Positions 32,844 to 43,855 of a stretch of 64,000 nt of DNA are shown one piece after another; position 1 is the first letter of the stretch; each line of letters begins with the position of its first letter. Source of the DNA: Mytilus galloprovincialis (taxonomy: Eukaryota > Mollusca > Bivalvia > Mytilida > Mytilidae); NCBI RefSeq assembly GCF_965363235.1, contig NC_134839.1, positions 75,541,410 through 75,605,409 on the forward strand, read 5' to 3'. Below the pieces are notes generated by a model that was given only the letters and a program-made list of their open reading frames with translations, was not told the DNA's origin and did no database searches. The translations under genes and the position numbers were made by a program.

Positions 32844-33584
32844 TTGTATTGTTATGAGTTACAATTTATGACAAAAATAAGCAAAGACCCATCGAAACAA
32901 CATCTGATTAACAAATTTAATAATACTTTTAGATATTTGGATGATATTTTGGTTCTCAATAATGACGACTTCAGTATGTATATTATTGAAATTTATCCTG
33001 TTGAACTTACTTTAAATAAAGCTAATACTAACAATGACCACTGCCCTTTTCTCGATCTTGATATCTATATCACTAATGGGAAGCTGAATACTAAAATTTA
33101 TGATAAAAGGGATGATTTTTCATTTCCTATCGTTAATTATCCGTTTTTAGATGGTGACGTTCCCTTGTCACCATCTTACGGTGTTTATATATCTCAACTT
33201 GTACGATTCGCTCGTGTATGTAACAATGTTTTAGATTTTAACGAGAGAAATTTATGTATTACTGAAAAATTATTACACCAGGGTTTTCGATATCACAAAG
33301 TAGTCAAAACATTTACTAAATTTTATCATCGGTATAAAGACATCATTCGTAGATATAGCTCAACATGCAGACTTCTAATACGTTCAGGTATTTCACATCC
33401 ATTTTTTTATGGAAATATTCTTTATAAAGCACAAAGGTGTCAGTATTCACCTCAGAAACTTACAAAACCTTTGAATAGACTTATTAAGAAGGGATATAAT
33501 TACGATACTGTTGTCAAGTCATTAAAGATTGCATATTTTGGCGTTAATATTGAGTCACTGATAAGGTCTTTGCATCGGAACTAA
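32844..33584 (+). CDS. Penelope-like reverse transcriptase, C-terminal part
   Basis: About 246 residues. FRYLDDIL is the RT active-site block. It is followed by CPFLDLDIYITNGKLNTKIY, the DKRDDFSFPIVNYPF block, and SYGVYISQLVRFARVC. The FLDL-x-I / T-x-I-Y arrangement after the YLDD block parallels Penelope-like elements; I am less sure of the exact family. The 5' part is missing, so this is a truncated copy lying in intron 1 of the P2X7-like gene. The frame is open to its stop. Confidence 0.65.
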   Translation: MYCYELQFMTKISKDPSKQHLINKFNNTFRYLDDILVLNNDDFSMYIIEIYPVELTLNKANTNNDHCPFLDLDIYITNGKLNTKIYDKRDDFSFPIVNYPFLDGDVPLSPSYGVYISQLVRFARVCNNVLDFNERNLCITEKLLHQGFRYHKVVKTFTKFYHRYKDIIRRYSSTCRLLIRSGISHPFFYGNILYKAQRCQYSPQKLTKPLNRLIKKGYNYDTVVKSLKIAYFGVNIESLIRSLHRN

Positions 33585-34226
33585 ACACATTTATTCTAAA
33601 AACAGTTGTTGGCATGACACGGGTTATGTTCTTCTCATATATGTTATGATGGTATGATACTAAACCCCTAACGGGAAGGATTGTGCCTGATGTTCATATG
33701 ATGAAATCATAATCTTTCAGTCAGTTTAATTGAAGTCTGGAGCTGGCATGTCAGTTAACTGCTAGTAGAATGTTGTTATTTATGTATTATTGTCATTTTG
33801 TTTATTTTCTTTGGTTACATCTTCTGACATCAGACTCGGACTTCTCTTGAACTGAATTTTAATCTGCGTATTGTTATGCGTTAACTTTTCTACATTGGTT
33901 AGAGGTATAGGGGGAGGGTTGAGATCTCACAAACATGTTTAACCCCGCCGCATTTTTGCGCCTGTCCCAAGTCAGGAGCCTCTGGCCTTTGTTAGCCTTG
34001 TATTATTTTAATTTTAGTTTCTTGTGTACAATTTGGAAATTAGTATGGCGTTCATTATCACTGGACTAGTATATATTTGTTTAGGGGCCAGCTGAACGAC
34101 GCCTCCGGGTGCGGGAATTTTTCGCTACATTGAAGACCTGTTGGTGACCTTCTGCTGTTGTTTTTTATTTGGTCGTGTTGTTGTCTCTTTGACACATTCC
34201 CCATTTCCATTCTCAATTTTATTTAC
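33585..34226 (+). repeat. 3' tail of the Penelope-like element (reference copy)
   Basis: Non-coding tail continuing from the RT stop to TTCTCAATTTTATTT. From about 33940 on, it is the sequence that recurs alone at 3391, 4923, 7998, 15870 and 61669. This ties those orphan fragments to the RT-bearing element. Confidence 0.7.
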
Positions 34227-34499
34227 TGTTTGAATCTTTTCCTGATACATTACTCTACATTCAACAAGTTTCTGTTTACAAAAATTCAATGTAACTACTT
34301 CCATTCAACCTCTCCTCAGTATATGTACATTTTTAATACCGGGTGCAAATCATCGATCAAGGACAAACATAAAGCATTATAACATGAAGAGAAGCAATTA
34401 TAGCTTATATTCAATATATTTTTGCGGTTTCTTCTTTCAAAGATATAAATAGAACTCATTGCATTATTATGTCGGACCCAAATGTATCTACAATATAAA

Positions 34500-34690
34500 A
34501 AAAAGATGTGGTATGATTGCCAATAAGACAACTAACTCTCCACAAGAGGCAAAAACAAACACAAAAAGTAAACAATTATAGGTTACCGTACGGCCTTCAA
34601 CAATGAGCAAAGCCCATACCACATAGTCAGCTTTTAAAGGCCCCGAAATGACAATGTAAAACAATTCAAACGAGAAAACTACAACTTTAT
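34500..34690 (+). repeat. Interspersed repeat R4
   Basis: AGATGTGGTATGATTGCC, CTCTCCACAAGAGGC, GTACGGCCTTCAACAATGAG and GGCCCCGAAATGACAATG. The fullest copy in the window, in intron 1 of the P2X7-like gene. Short minus-strand frames over it are artefacts. Confidence 0.8.
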
Positions 34691-34809
34691 TCATAACAAA
34701 TGAATCTTTCTTTGAATGTTCAAATCAATCATACTGAAAATATATAGTTTATGCTTTAGTATCTTAGATATTTTTGTTGCCCTAAAATAAATCGGTTGCT
34801 TTCTTCAAG

Positions 34810-34960
34810 GTGTAATTGTGGACATTGTGCAGTTATGCCGTCAGCAAGAGAGTGTGTATGCTGTTGTGAAGTTTCAAAAATTGATGACGTGAAAAATGAA
34901 CACACTGACACAGCTTGTATAACAGACAATCCGGGATTTCATCCATTATGCCTTGATACA
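34810..34960 (+). CDS. P2X7-like gene exon 2, first piece
   Basis: Follows a pyrimidine-rich TTGCTTTCTTCAAG acceptor. It encodes CNCGHCAVMPSARECVCCC, then ACITDNPGFHPLCLDT. The C-x-C-G-x-C, the Cys cluster and the H/N-P-G-F-x-x-x-C-L order are the signature of the P2X7 cytoplasmic zinc-binding fold. The exon is cut off at 34960 by the 3' LTR of the Gypsy element. Confidence 0.85.
34956..34960 (+). repeat. Target-site duplication ATACA, left
   Basis: Matches ATACA at 48046-48050 on the other side of the LTR element. Part of the host P2X7-like exon. Confidence 0.85.
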
Positions 34961-37385
34961 GTAGCGGGTCAATTGGCGAAAAGGGCAGAAACACATACAC
35001 CGAAAACTTTGGATATAAAATCCCGACGTATTAAATCAAAACCTCTGGCAACACCCAAACAATGAACTGAAAGAAGGGTTTCTTGATACTGACAGCAAAC
35101 AATTCATATTTAAAGTTGCAAATACCTTATTTCTGACAAAAGTATATATATATATATATAGCATAACAATAACATAACAGTGACATATATTTGAGATCAC
35201 AATTTTAGTCAAGCTCAAGACCAATAAGAAAAACAACTTGCAAATTTATCAATAATAAGTACACCTTTAAGTGAATTTCCAGACAAATATTGCCTAGGGT
35301 ATCTTTTCAAAGGTTGATCAAAAATACTAAAACTACTCATAAAGAGTATAACTACTGTAACATTAACTGCTATGATGTTCTCTCGTTTGTTGAGAATAAG
35401 AGCAGATATGGACAAAAATATTATAAGTACTCATGTATTAAAAGTACATCTGACCTCACGCTAATTATACTGGGACGTAATTCATGAAAATAAATATTAT
35501 AAGAACTAGAATTTTGCTTAAACAGTGTAATTGCTTCCACAGGCTAACACTATAGTCTAGATTTCCAAACTTGGTTATCACAAAGTTTACTTATGGGCAA
35601 TTATGTGACTTATTGAATGCTTTTAATAATGGCAAGAGTTTAGTAGAGACTTTGTATTAGCTTCCTTTCACTAAGAACGTAAGTCTCATTTTAAATGATA
35701 CAGTTTAGTAGAGACTTTGTATTAGCTTCCTTTTGCTAAAAACGTAAGTCTTATGTTTCCTTGACCTTTATTCTAAACAGTGAATTTTAGTGAAGTTAAA
35801 ATCGAGAACTATAATTTTATTGCAATAATGTTTGTTGAGACATTGTTTTAGTATCCTTTGGCTAAAAACGATTGTCTCAAAAGTGACCAGAAGAAAATGA
35901 CAAAATATGGCAAGAAGTACAATTATCTATTTTACTAACAATGTTCCTTTAAAGTTTTGACTGACTATACATGTATAGATATTTGATTACAAAAATGATG
36001 TCTTGAATTATTATACAAAATAATTGACTAACTGTTTTGGTCTTTTAACCAAATATATGGAAGATTTGTACTAGTTTCCTTCACTAGTAATGTGTATTTC
36101 TATGTTTATCTCATTGTCTGAAAACCCTATTAGAACCCTTAACTAGTGCAAAAGACTTAAATTTACTGAATCACCCTTTATAAGTGACATGAAAATTCTA
36201 TATAAGTATTGTCAAAATTGTTCCGTTAAGTTACATGAAAACTTCAGACAGTGATTCGGCAAAAAGTATTATTAACGTACGAAATTTCTCATCAGAAAAA
36301 TATGTATACGTAAATTCTATGGTTTATGTATTGTAATTCAATTTAAACCATTATTATTAAACAAAGACAAATTCTCATAATTTTCCTAGATTCCTCAAGT
36401 TTTCCGTGAAATTTTGGTAAAATATTTGCGTAAATCGTTTTTAAACAATTATGTACACTTTAAAATGTTAAAAACTTTACAAAAGTAAAGTAAATCTATT
36501 ATTCTTACTTTCAAAAAGAATATCTCCTTATTATTTTAGTAACGTCTTAGCCAGAATGACGTCAGACTCGCGTTTTGGGGTTTTATACTTGTACTTAAAA
36601 ATAGTGCAAGTTTTGTGCAGTTTTCGTGCAGTTTCTGTGCGATTTTCTACCGCGCAACTGCAAGATTAACAGTAAACCAATGGAAATCATTTGCGGCATT
36701 TCTCACTTCGGCCGTTGTGAAATGTTTAAATTTATTAAATAGATATACAAAAATCATTCTTAAGCGACTTTATATTTGCTAAAATGTTTGTTCCGTAAAT
36801 AGAATATAATAATAAAATTTCTTTCGATAAGCTAAAAATACTCGTGACCTTCCGTAATCGTTCGACCAATGAAAACGCTTCATTACCGTTAACTGAAGAT
36901 GGCGCTGAAAGGAAGCCAGGTGCTTGTCTGTCAACGAATTTCGACAAGTTATGTAGTTAAACAAAATGTTCTGACATAAAACTTGTAATTCCCTATACCG
37001 AAATGACTTGAGGAAACTGTACAGATAAGTAAGTTCACATGACACAATCAAAAATGTACATACGAGTAAAAACAACACTCGGTTCAATGAAAGTAAATAA
37101 ATACGGGGATCGTCTCATAACAGTAAATAACAGATTCCATAGTAAACAGTAGATACAATATTCTATAATAAAATGACTGCATTATAACCTATTCTGTCAG
37201 TTATTAGTTATTTGAATCTGAATAAAAATTATAGAAATAATCCTAAAAATGGAATGCACTGATTCTATCTTTGTCTCTGAATAAGTAGAGTGAAATTTAG
37301 AATTGAACAGCATACAATTATTCACATTTGAAGTTTTAAGAAAAGTAGTTATTATAAGTACAATTGATAAATGGTACCCGTCACA
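34961..37385 (-). repeat. 3' LTR of the Gypsy-type element
   Basis: 2,425 bp, nearly identical to 45625-48045. On the minus strand it begins TGTGACGGGTACC and ends GACCCGCTAC. Unusually long for a Gypsy LTR. It contains a repeated 50-base word (GTTTAGTAGAGACTTTG twice near 35640 and 35703). Short frames within the LTRs occur in both copies and are not supported as genes. Confidence 0.9.
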
Positions 37386-37396
37386 TTACCCCCCTT
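37386..37396 (-). other. Polypurine tract
   Basis: On the minus strand AAAAGGGGGGTAA directly precedes the TGTGAC start of the 3' LTR, the expected place for plus-strand DNA priming. Confidence 0.8.
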
Positions 37397-37700
37397 TTAG
37401 AATTTGTGTCCCTACAAATTGGTTATGATAATCAATAAAATAAAGAATTTGAAAACCACAAGAACAATATGATATAATGGTACTAAATGTACAAGTAAAG
37501 TTTTCTCCAATTGAATTTCATAAATTTCCAACAAAAAAAATCAATTACTACCAGACTTTTTGAGTTTTAAAAAAAAAAACAATTTTTTCTATTTTTACTC
37601 TATCCTAAATATATTCAATTAAATACCTAATTATATCAATAATCATTATTCATGTACAAACAAAATCACAAGAAAGAAAAATATATAACACAAATACAGT

Positions 37701-38756
37701 TCAGGTTCTTCTGGTATATCTTGGCATGGGTGTAATACTCCTTCTTTGGGCTGGTCGGTAAGGAGAATATCTGTTCCTGTTGTAGTGACGGGCTGGAGAG
37801 GCATTCCTTTGTCTGTTCTCTGTGTTTTGACCTCGAACTACAGACCGTAGTCCGGTCACCTGACTAGTCAGTCGTACAATTTCCTTCTGCATGTTTTCCA
37901 TGTTAGTTGTCATAGTACTGGTAAAGTTTGTAAATTTTTTTGTTAGTTCCTCCAACAAAACCTTATGGGAGCATGTGCTTGAAGATGATGATGAGGATGA
38001 AGAGGATGAAGATTTTATTTCAGAATTATTTGTTGGAACCATGTTCCATTCTTCAGCTGGATGTGTGTTTGTGGTGATGGTAGTAGTTGTCTGCTCGAAC
38101 ACAAACTCGTCTGGCTGTGACTGTTGCTCTTCCTCCAGCTCTTCCAGTTCTCTTTCGCGGGCTATGATTTTCCTTATAGGGGAGGAGAGTGGTGTACCCA
38201 CTGGTTCGGGTCTTTCCTCCACCACTTCTGCTTCCTGCACTACATCTACCACTATTTCCTCCACCACTTCTGCTTCCTGCACTACATCTACCACGATTTC
38301 CTCCACCACTTCTGCTTCCTGCACTACTTCAACCCGACATACTGCCTCAGCTGGTTGTACCACAGGAGTTGGACCAAATGTTGGAGTATATCCTCTGGTC
38401 CTTATCAACGATTCACCGCGGGTCATCTTCTCTAGGTCTAAACCTATTACGGATCGGTATGGTAAGGGACTCTTTTTGATATATGCTCGGTCTCCCTGGT
38501 ACTGACCCCTATTGATCATCTCTTCCTTCTGTATCTGGTGGGGTCGGAAGTGCTGGCCATGCTTTATCATCTCGCTTTCCTTGCCACATCGGAAAAGGCA
38601 TAAGGTGCAATAATATGGCACTACTTCTAATGGCACATGCAATTTCCAGATGTGGCCTTCAACACGGTGTTTTTGACCAATGTAACCATCTTGGTCAATA
38701 CATTTGAGGCAGCGATATAACCTTCGGATTTGTTTGTTGTTTAGATTGTCTGACAT
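37701..38756 (-). CDS. Extra ORF of the Gypsy-type element (env position)
   Basis: About 351 residues from MSDNLNNKQIRR. It has two Cys/His clusters (C-x2-C with HRVEGHIWKLH, then YYCTLCLFRCG with a later H-x3-H), a tandem repeat of EVVEEIVVDVVQEA, a Ser run, a coiled-coil-like stretch (LTKKFTNF to LTSQVTGLR) and an Arg-rich tail. It has no signal peptide or membrane segment, so it does not look like an envelope. The domains suggest a nucleic-acid-binding accessory protein. I do not recognise a family. Confidence 0.7.
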   Translation of the reverse strand: MSDNLNNKQIRRLYRCLKCIDQDGYIGQKHRVEGHIWKLHVPLEVVPYYCTLCLFRCGKESEMIKHGQHFRPHQIQKEEMINRGQYQGDRAYIKKSPLPYRSVIGLDLEKMTRGESLIRTRGYTPTFGPTPVVQPAEAVCRVEVVQEAEVVEEIVVDVVQEAEVVEEIVVDVVQEAEVVEERPEPVGTPLSSPIRKIIARERELEELEEEQQSQPDEFVFEQTTTTITTNTHPAEEWNMVPTNNSEIKSSSSSSSSSSSSTCSHKVLLEELTKKFTNFTSTMTTNMENMQKEIVRLTSQVTGLRSVVRGQNTENRQRNASPARHYNRNRYSPYRPAQRRSITPMPRYTRRT

Positions 38757-39530
38757 TCTGCAATAAAAATAAAAATATAAAGTATGTTGCCAGTGACATT
38801 GCACTTTATAAAGAGCTAGACCAAAACATATAAGGTTCCAACTTTGGTTCCTTCTGTTAAGGTTGTGGTTTTTCCTACATTGATAATTTATTTATTTTAT
38901 AAATGTAATTTTTTTTTTTTATATGTATGTTAAAATTCAGCATAGCACAGCATTATTTTTATTTGGTACCACACGACTTTACAAAATAAAACAAATTGTA
39001 CTAAATCTTGCCACTTATTGTCATTTTTACTTAAATTCTTAATACACCCTATTTATGTTAAGGCCTGAGAGATAACGCATTTCCGTTTTGTGACAGCAAC
39101 TCAAAGACAGAAAACAAATTATTAAATGACAAATTAGGAAGTATCCTAGCGTTTATTTTATTTTTACAAAGGCTGGTATTAACACACTAATTCAAATAGT
39201 GTGTACATAACTATATACAAAGAAAAACTAAGTACCTAATGTTCCCAAATTATATTATTGGGAGACTATCCTTAACAAAAAAAAACATCATTTAATCCTA
39301 CATTCAATTAAAACTAAAAGATTAACTTGAGTACAATCTTGAGCTTGACTATTCCTTATCACATTTAAATTTTATGTACAACTTTATCAGTTTATTTACA
39401 TTTGGAAAGAAACATTTTGAATACATACAAAATGTACACACATAAAAAGAAACAATCATGTAAAATACTTGATCAGTACAAGTATAAACATATAACTTAT
39501 GTCGTACATGTACATGTATAGCATTTAATA

Positions 39531-42500
39531 TCATTTATTCTGAGTTTCAACTTGTTTAATCCATTTTTGGGTGCTAGTCCCTTTATATGGCTTTAGTTTG
39601 TTATGGTTGACCACTTTTTTGGTTCCTTTTGCATCTATCTGTATTTGATAATTTAGGTCATTGTACCTGTTTACTATCAGACATGGACCCAAAAATAAAG
39701 GTTGTAACTTGAAACAACTTCCTTCTCTCCTTGTTTCGTTTAGGTACCACACTTTGTCAAACTTTTGGTATTGGACAAGGTTGGCTTTGACATCATAGTG
39801 ATCTTTTCTTTTTTTAAGGTTAACTTCCAAATGTTTTCTGGCTACATGATGAGCTTTCTGTAATCTCTCTCGTACTTTAAGCGCATGGTTTCCCCATGTT
39901 CCCTGTTCAGTTTCTGAAACAAATTCTGTTCCTTCTCTAGTTAGCTCATAGGGAAAACGAATTTCTCTGCCTAACATCATTACATTGGGAGTTAAACTAG
40001 TCGTATCATGTGGACAAGCTCTATATGCACTCGCAAGGCATCCAAGATTAAGATCCCAGTTCGTCTGCTCTCCTCTCAAATAAGATTTTATCATAGAAAC
40101 CAAAGTTCTGCTAAAACGTTCAACTTGACCATTGCACTTTGGATTACGGGGGCTTGTCCTTGTCTTGCGTATATCTAATATACTACACAATTCTTGGAAA
40201 ATGTCGCTTTCGTAATTCCGACCTTGATCAGAATGTATGGCCAAAGGGAAACCAAAACGACAAATTACATCATTCAAGATAATATTAGCGCATGTTGTAG
40301 CTGTTTGGTCAGGAACTGGAAATACTTCAACCCATTTAGTAAAGTAATCCGTAACTGTTAAGATGTACCGATTATTCCTGGGAGTAAGCGGCAATGGCCC
40401 AAGGAGATCAGTTGCAAGTCTGTCGAGGGGCCCTCCAACTGGCATTTTTCCCAACGGAGCCCTCAATAATTTTTGAGGAGGTTTGTTGGCCCCACAGATG
40501 TCACATTGGCTTATCCAAATTTGTATGTCTTCTTTCATCTCGTACCAGTAATACCGTTGAGCTAATTTTTCCTTTGTTTTGTTTTTGCCTAGATGTCCTG
40601 ACAAAATTGAGTTGTGCATGTTATTTAGTACTTCCTTTTTCATCTTGTCTGGAACTAAAAATTGTCTGTAATCTCCTGAACCATCTCTTCGGCTGTACTG
40701 CTTAAACAGCAGACCATCTTTCTTAACAACTGATTCCCATAGGTGCCAGTAGTGTCTGGTAGCAGCACTGTATTTTTCTAATTCTTTTGAATTAGGTCGA
40801 GTGTCACCTTCCTTCCACTGTAAGAGAGGTCCGATATCTGAGTCATCTTCCTGTAGTTTTAATAATTCTTCTTTTGAGTGTCCATTACTCCATGTTGTCC
40901 ATATATTATCATCTGAAGTCTGTTGTCTTGTTTTTACTGCACAAATCTGTATAGGTTCTCCACCATCTTTGTTTTTAGTTGGATCTTCAATATTTTCCTC
41001 ATGGATTTCTGGCGATAGCAATCTTGTACTCTGCATTTCTATGGCACGATTTCGACACTTCTTACAGGGACCACATTTTAGGTACTCCAAATTGTCTACA
41101 TCCGCACACTCACAATCTTTTGGATTATAACATCTAGACAAAGCATCAGCATTCCCATGTTTACTACCGGGGCGATATTCAATGGAGAAATCGAAATTGG
41201 ATAGAATTTCTAACCATCTAGCTATTCGACCTTTAGGCTCTTTCATGCTAAAAAGCCATATCAATGCCTGGTGATCAGTACGTACACAGAATTTACGTCC
41301 TAGCAGATACTGCCTGTAGTATTCAATAAAGTAGCGTACTGCTAAAAGCTCTTTGTCCGTTATACAGTAGTTGCGCTCTGCCTTATTAAGGGTACGACTA
41401 CCATAGGCTATAACTTTCAATGTACCATCCTGTATCTGACTTAACACTGCTCCAATAGCTGTGTCACAGGCATCTGTGTCCAAATAGTATTCACCTTCAT
41501 CTCTGGGAAAAGCCATAATATCTGTACTAGTGAAAGCTTGTTTTAGTTTCTCAAAAGCAATTTGGCATTCCTTTGTCCACTCAAATGACTTAGATTTCTT
41601 GGTCAGGTCAGTTAAGGGTTTTACCATGGCTGACAAGTCCTTAATAAAACGTCTGTAGTAGCTACCCATGCCTAAAAGTTGTCGTACTTCAGTGACGGTT
41701 TTTGGTACAGGCCAAGATAAAATTTTTGCTGTATTGTCCAGATTTGGACGAATTCCTTCATCCGAAACCACATGACCTAGAAAAGTGACCTCTGACTTCA
41801 GGAGTTCACATTTCTCTGGTTTTAATTTCAACCCAGATTCCAAAATTCTGTTTAAAACTGTATCTAGCCTTGACATGTGTTCTTCGAAACCGTTACTAAA
41901 TACAATGATATCGTCTAGATAAATTAGACAAATTTGCCATTGAAGCCCATGGAGTACAAGTTCCATCAATCGTTGACAAGTAGCTGGACCATTGCAGACT
42001 CCAAATGGCATCGTCTTGAACTCATACAGACCACATTTGGTTACGAATGCTGTCTTGGAAATATCATCTTTCTTCATGGGAATTTGGTGATATCCACTGG
42101 TCAAATCGAAGGTCGACATCAAGGTGGCGCCACCTACGGCATCCAGACAGTCTTGTATTCTCGGAATAGGAAATGAGTCCAGCCGAGTAAGGGCGTTCAA
42201 AAATCTGTAGTCACAGCACGGGCGAATCTTCCCGTTTTTCTTGACCACTAGCTGTAATGGACTTCCCCAAGGTGAATTTGACTTTTGTATGATCCCTTGA
42301 TCTAACATTTGTGTTATGGCTTTCCTCTCGTCATTGGCAAAAGCAAGTGGAACTCTTCGTGGTGGTTGTTTAACTGGCTTGGCTTCACCGGTGTCAATTG
42401 TATGTTCCACTAGGTGTGTCAGCCCTAGGTCTGTATCATTTACTGAAAATGCTGCCGAATATTTTTGCAAAAGACTAACTATAGCCTCCTGTTCATCTTC

Positions 42501-43244
42501 TCGACGGTTGTTCGCTGCATCATCATATAAAGAACGTAAATGTGTTGGTACGACGCCACTTTTCCCTCCGTCAGTTGTTCCTTTATTTGCTAGACTTCTT
42601 ATTATTCCCTCATTTGTCTGCCATGTGACAGGTTTGGAACCTGTTAATTTTATTCGTCGGACAGAGTTGAAGTTCTGTGACTCCTCACTGTCTTCCTGTG
42701 AAAATAGCGTAATTGGATCAGTATCTAATTTTTCTGCAATTCCAATAACTGCATCTTGATTCAGCTTTACCTCTTGATCAAAAGGATTCATGAGTCTGAC
42801 CTTATTAGTCACTTCTTCTCCAATTTCAACAAGACAGGCGGCCATTACTAATGGATAGGTATCTTCAAATTGTGGGCAAGGTTCTATTAAGTAGTCTTGT
42901 GGACAGTTGTGTAAATCTTTGTCGAAACGGTCAACAAAAACATCAATAAGTATCTCACTTCTTGGCTGTATGACATAATGATCAGCTGATCTAACTTTTC
43001 TTATTGGTTCCGTCTGTCCAACTTGGATACATGGGATAGTGGTACTATTAAGCAAGATAACTCCTTCTGTTAATTTTATATCAGCTGGGCCTTGATCTCC
43101 TTTCATTAGGATATCTAAACCTAAAAGGGCTTCATCTTCTATTTCAGCAACTATGAGTTCCTTCTCTAAGGCCAACTCACCCAGTGTCAAGTTAAAAACA
43201 GCTTTTCCCAACTCTTTCAATGGTTGTCCATCAGCACTAGCCAA
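39531..43244 (-). CDS. Gypsy pol (RT, RNase H, integrase)
   Basis: About 1,237 residues. RT: PWGSPLQLVVKKNGKIRPCC, TFDLTSGYHQIP, and the YLDDIIVFS active site. RNase H: YLDTDACDTAIGAVLSQ and TDHQALIWL. Integrase: the H-H-C-C zinc region ending in CDICGANK, then DLLGPLP, HSDQGRNYES and NGQVERFSRTL of the DDE core. It replicates the element's RNA and inserts the DNA copy. The N-terminal part continues the protease region. Looks whole. Confidence 0.92.
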   Translation of the reverse strand: MASADGQPLKELGKAVFNLTLGELALEKELIVAEIEDEALLGLDILMKGDQGPADIKLTEGVILLNSTTIPCIQVGQTEPIRKVRSADHYVIQPRSEILIDVFVDRFDKDLHNCPQDYLIEPCPQFEDTYPLVMAACLVEIGEEVTNKVRLMNPFDQEVKLNQDAVIGIAEKLDTDPITLFSQEDSEESQNFNSVRRIKLTGSKPVTWQTNEGIIRSLANKGTTDGGKSGVVPTHLRSLYDDAANNRREDEQEAIVSLLQKYSAAFSVNDTDLGLTHLVEHTIDTGEAKPVKQPPRRVPLAFANDERKAITQMLDQGIIQKSNSPWGSPLQLVVKKNGKIRPCCDYRFLNALTRLDSFPIPRIQDCLDAVGGATLMSTFDLTSGYHQIPMKKDDISKTAFVTKCGLYEFKTMPFGVCNGPATCQRLMELVLHGLQWQICLIYLDDIIVFSNGFEEHMSRLDTVLNRILESGLKLKPEKCELLKSEVTFLGHVVSDEGIRPNLDNTAKILSWPVPKTVTEVRQLLGMGSYYRRFIKDLSAMVKPLTDLTKKSKSFEWTKECQIAFEKLKQAFTSTDIMAFPRDEGEYYLDTDACDTAIGAVLSQIQDGTLKVIAYGSRTLNKAERNYCITDKELLAVRYFIEYYRQYLLGRKFCVRTDHQALIWLFSMKEPKGRIARWLEILSNFDFSIEYRPGSKHGNADALSRCYNPKDCECADVDNLEYLKCGPCKKCRNRAIEMQSTRLLSPEIHEENIEDPTKNKDGGEPIQICAVKTRQQTSDDNIWTTWSNGHSKEELLKLQEDDSDIGPLLQWKEGDTRPNSKELEKYSAATRHYWHLWESVVKKDGLLFKQYSRRDGSGDYRQFLVPDKMKKEVLNNMHNSILSGHLGKNKTKEKLAQRYYWYEMKEDIQIWISQCDICGANKPPQKLLRAPLGKMPVGGPLDRLATDLLGPLPLTPRNNRYILTVTDYFTKWVEVFPVPDQTATTCANIILNDVICRFGFPLAIHSDQGRNYESDIFQELCSILDIRKTRTSPRNPKCNGQVERFSRTLVSMIKSYLRGEQTNWDLNLGCLASAYRACPHDTTSLTPNVMMLGREIRFPYELTREGTEFVSETEQGTWGNHALKVRERLQKAHHVARKHLEVNLKKRKDHYDVKANLVQYQKFDKVWYLNETRREGSCFKLQPLFLGPCLIVNRYNDLNYQIQIDAKGTKKVVNHNKLKPYKGTSTQKWIKQVETQNK

Positions 43245-43256
43245 AGAACTAGATTT

Positions 43257-43853
43257 TTAAAGTTTTGGTCTTTTTGATGAAAGTATTTTTCTGAATGATT
43301 TAGTCGAAATAACAGTTCGTGTAGCTCCAGTATCAGCAGTAAATGTAACATCAATTCCTTCAATACTTCCTTGGATATATACTCCTTCACATCTCAAAAC
43401 TTGTCTTCCAATAATATGAGTTTCAACTGGTGGAAATCTTTGAACATCATCTAGGCCTTCAGACGATTTCATCGATACTTCCGCAGTACAAGTGCCAGCA
43501 GGACTATCACCTCTATGCAAGGGTGAATACTCAACCTCCTGTTCACTCTTGTGACTCAGTGGAGGACTATCACCTCTAATCAAGGGTGAATACTCAACCT
43601 CCTGTTCACTCTTGTGACTCAGTGGAGGACTATCACCTCTAATCAAGGGTGAATGCTCAACCTCCTCATTTATTCTTACTGGTTTCAAAACATGACAACT
43701 ATCAGTATCAATTTTATCTAGACCCCCTTTTTTTGTACTTAAACTTTTATTCTCAGAAATTAAACTGCTATTTTGACCTTTAACATCATTCAAATTTTGA
43801 CCTTTAACATCTAAAACTGTATGGGTCACCTCCCGGTCATCAGAGATGCCCAC
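43257..43853 (-). CDS. Gypsy protease region and linker
   Basis: About 198 residues between gag and pol. It carries a three-fold tandem repeat of HSPLIRGDSPPLSHKSEQEV type, then IDVTFTADTGATRTVIS with the aspartic protease D-T-G-A motif. Expression by a family-typical read-through mechanism is likely. Confidence 0.8.
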   Translation of the reverse strand: MGISDDREVTHTVLDVKGQNLNDVKGQNSSLISENKSLSTKKGGLDKIDTDSCHVLKPVRINEEVEHSPLIRGDSPPLSHKSEQEVEYSPLIRGDSPPLSHKSEQEVEYSPLHRGDSPAGTCTAEVSMKSSEGLDDVQRFPPVETHIIGRQVLRCEGVYIQGSIEGIDVTFTADTGATRTVISTKSFRKILSSKRPKL

Positions 43854-43855
43854 CC

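Noticed and set aside
35215-35487. Pairs of 60-100 codon frames inside the Gypsy LTRs, repeated at 45875-47746
   Set aside because: They are identical in both LTRs because the LTRs are identical. They have no domains and lie on both strands.
37891-38505. 204-codon plus-strand frame with Ser/Thr repeats
   Set aside because: It is the antisense shadow of the accessory ORF of the Gypsy element, and its repeats mirror those of the sense frame.
39531-43244. Reading the pol region as a host gene or as an env-bearing retrovirus
   Set aside because: LTRs, target duplication, gag and RNase H-before-integrase order define an LTR retroelement, and the extra ORF lacks signal and membrane segments.
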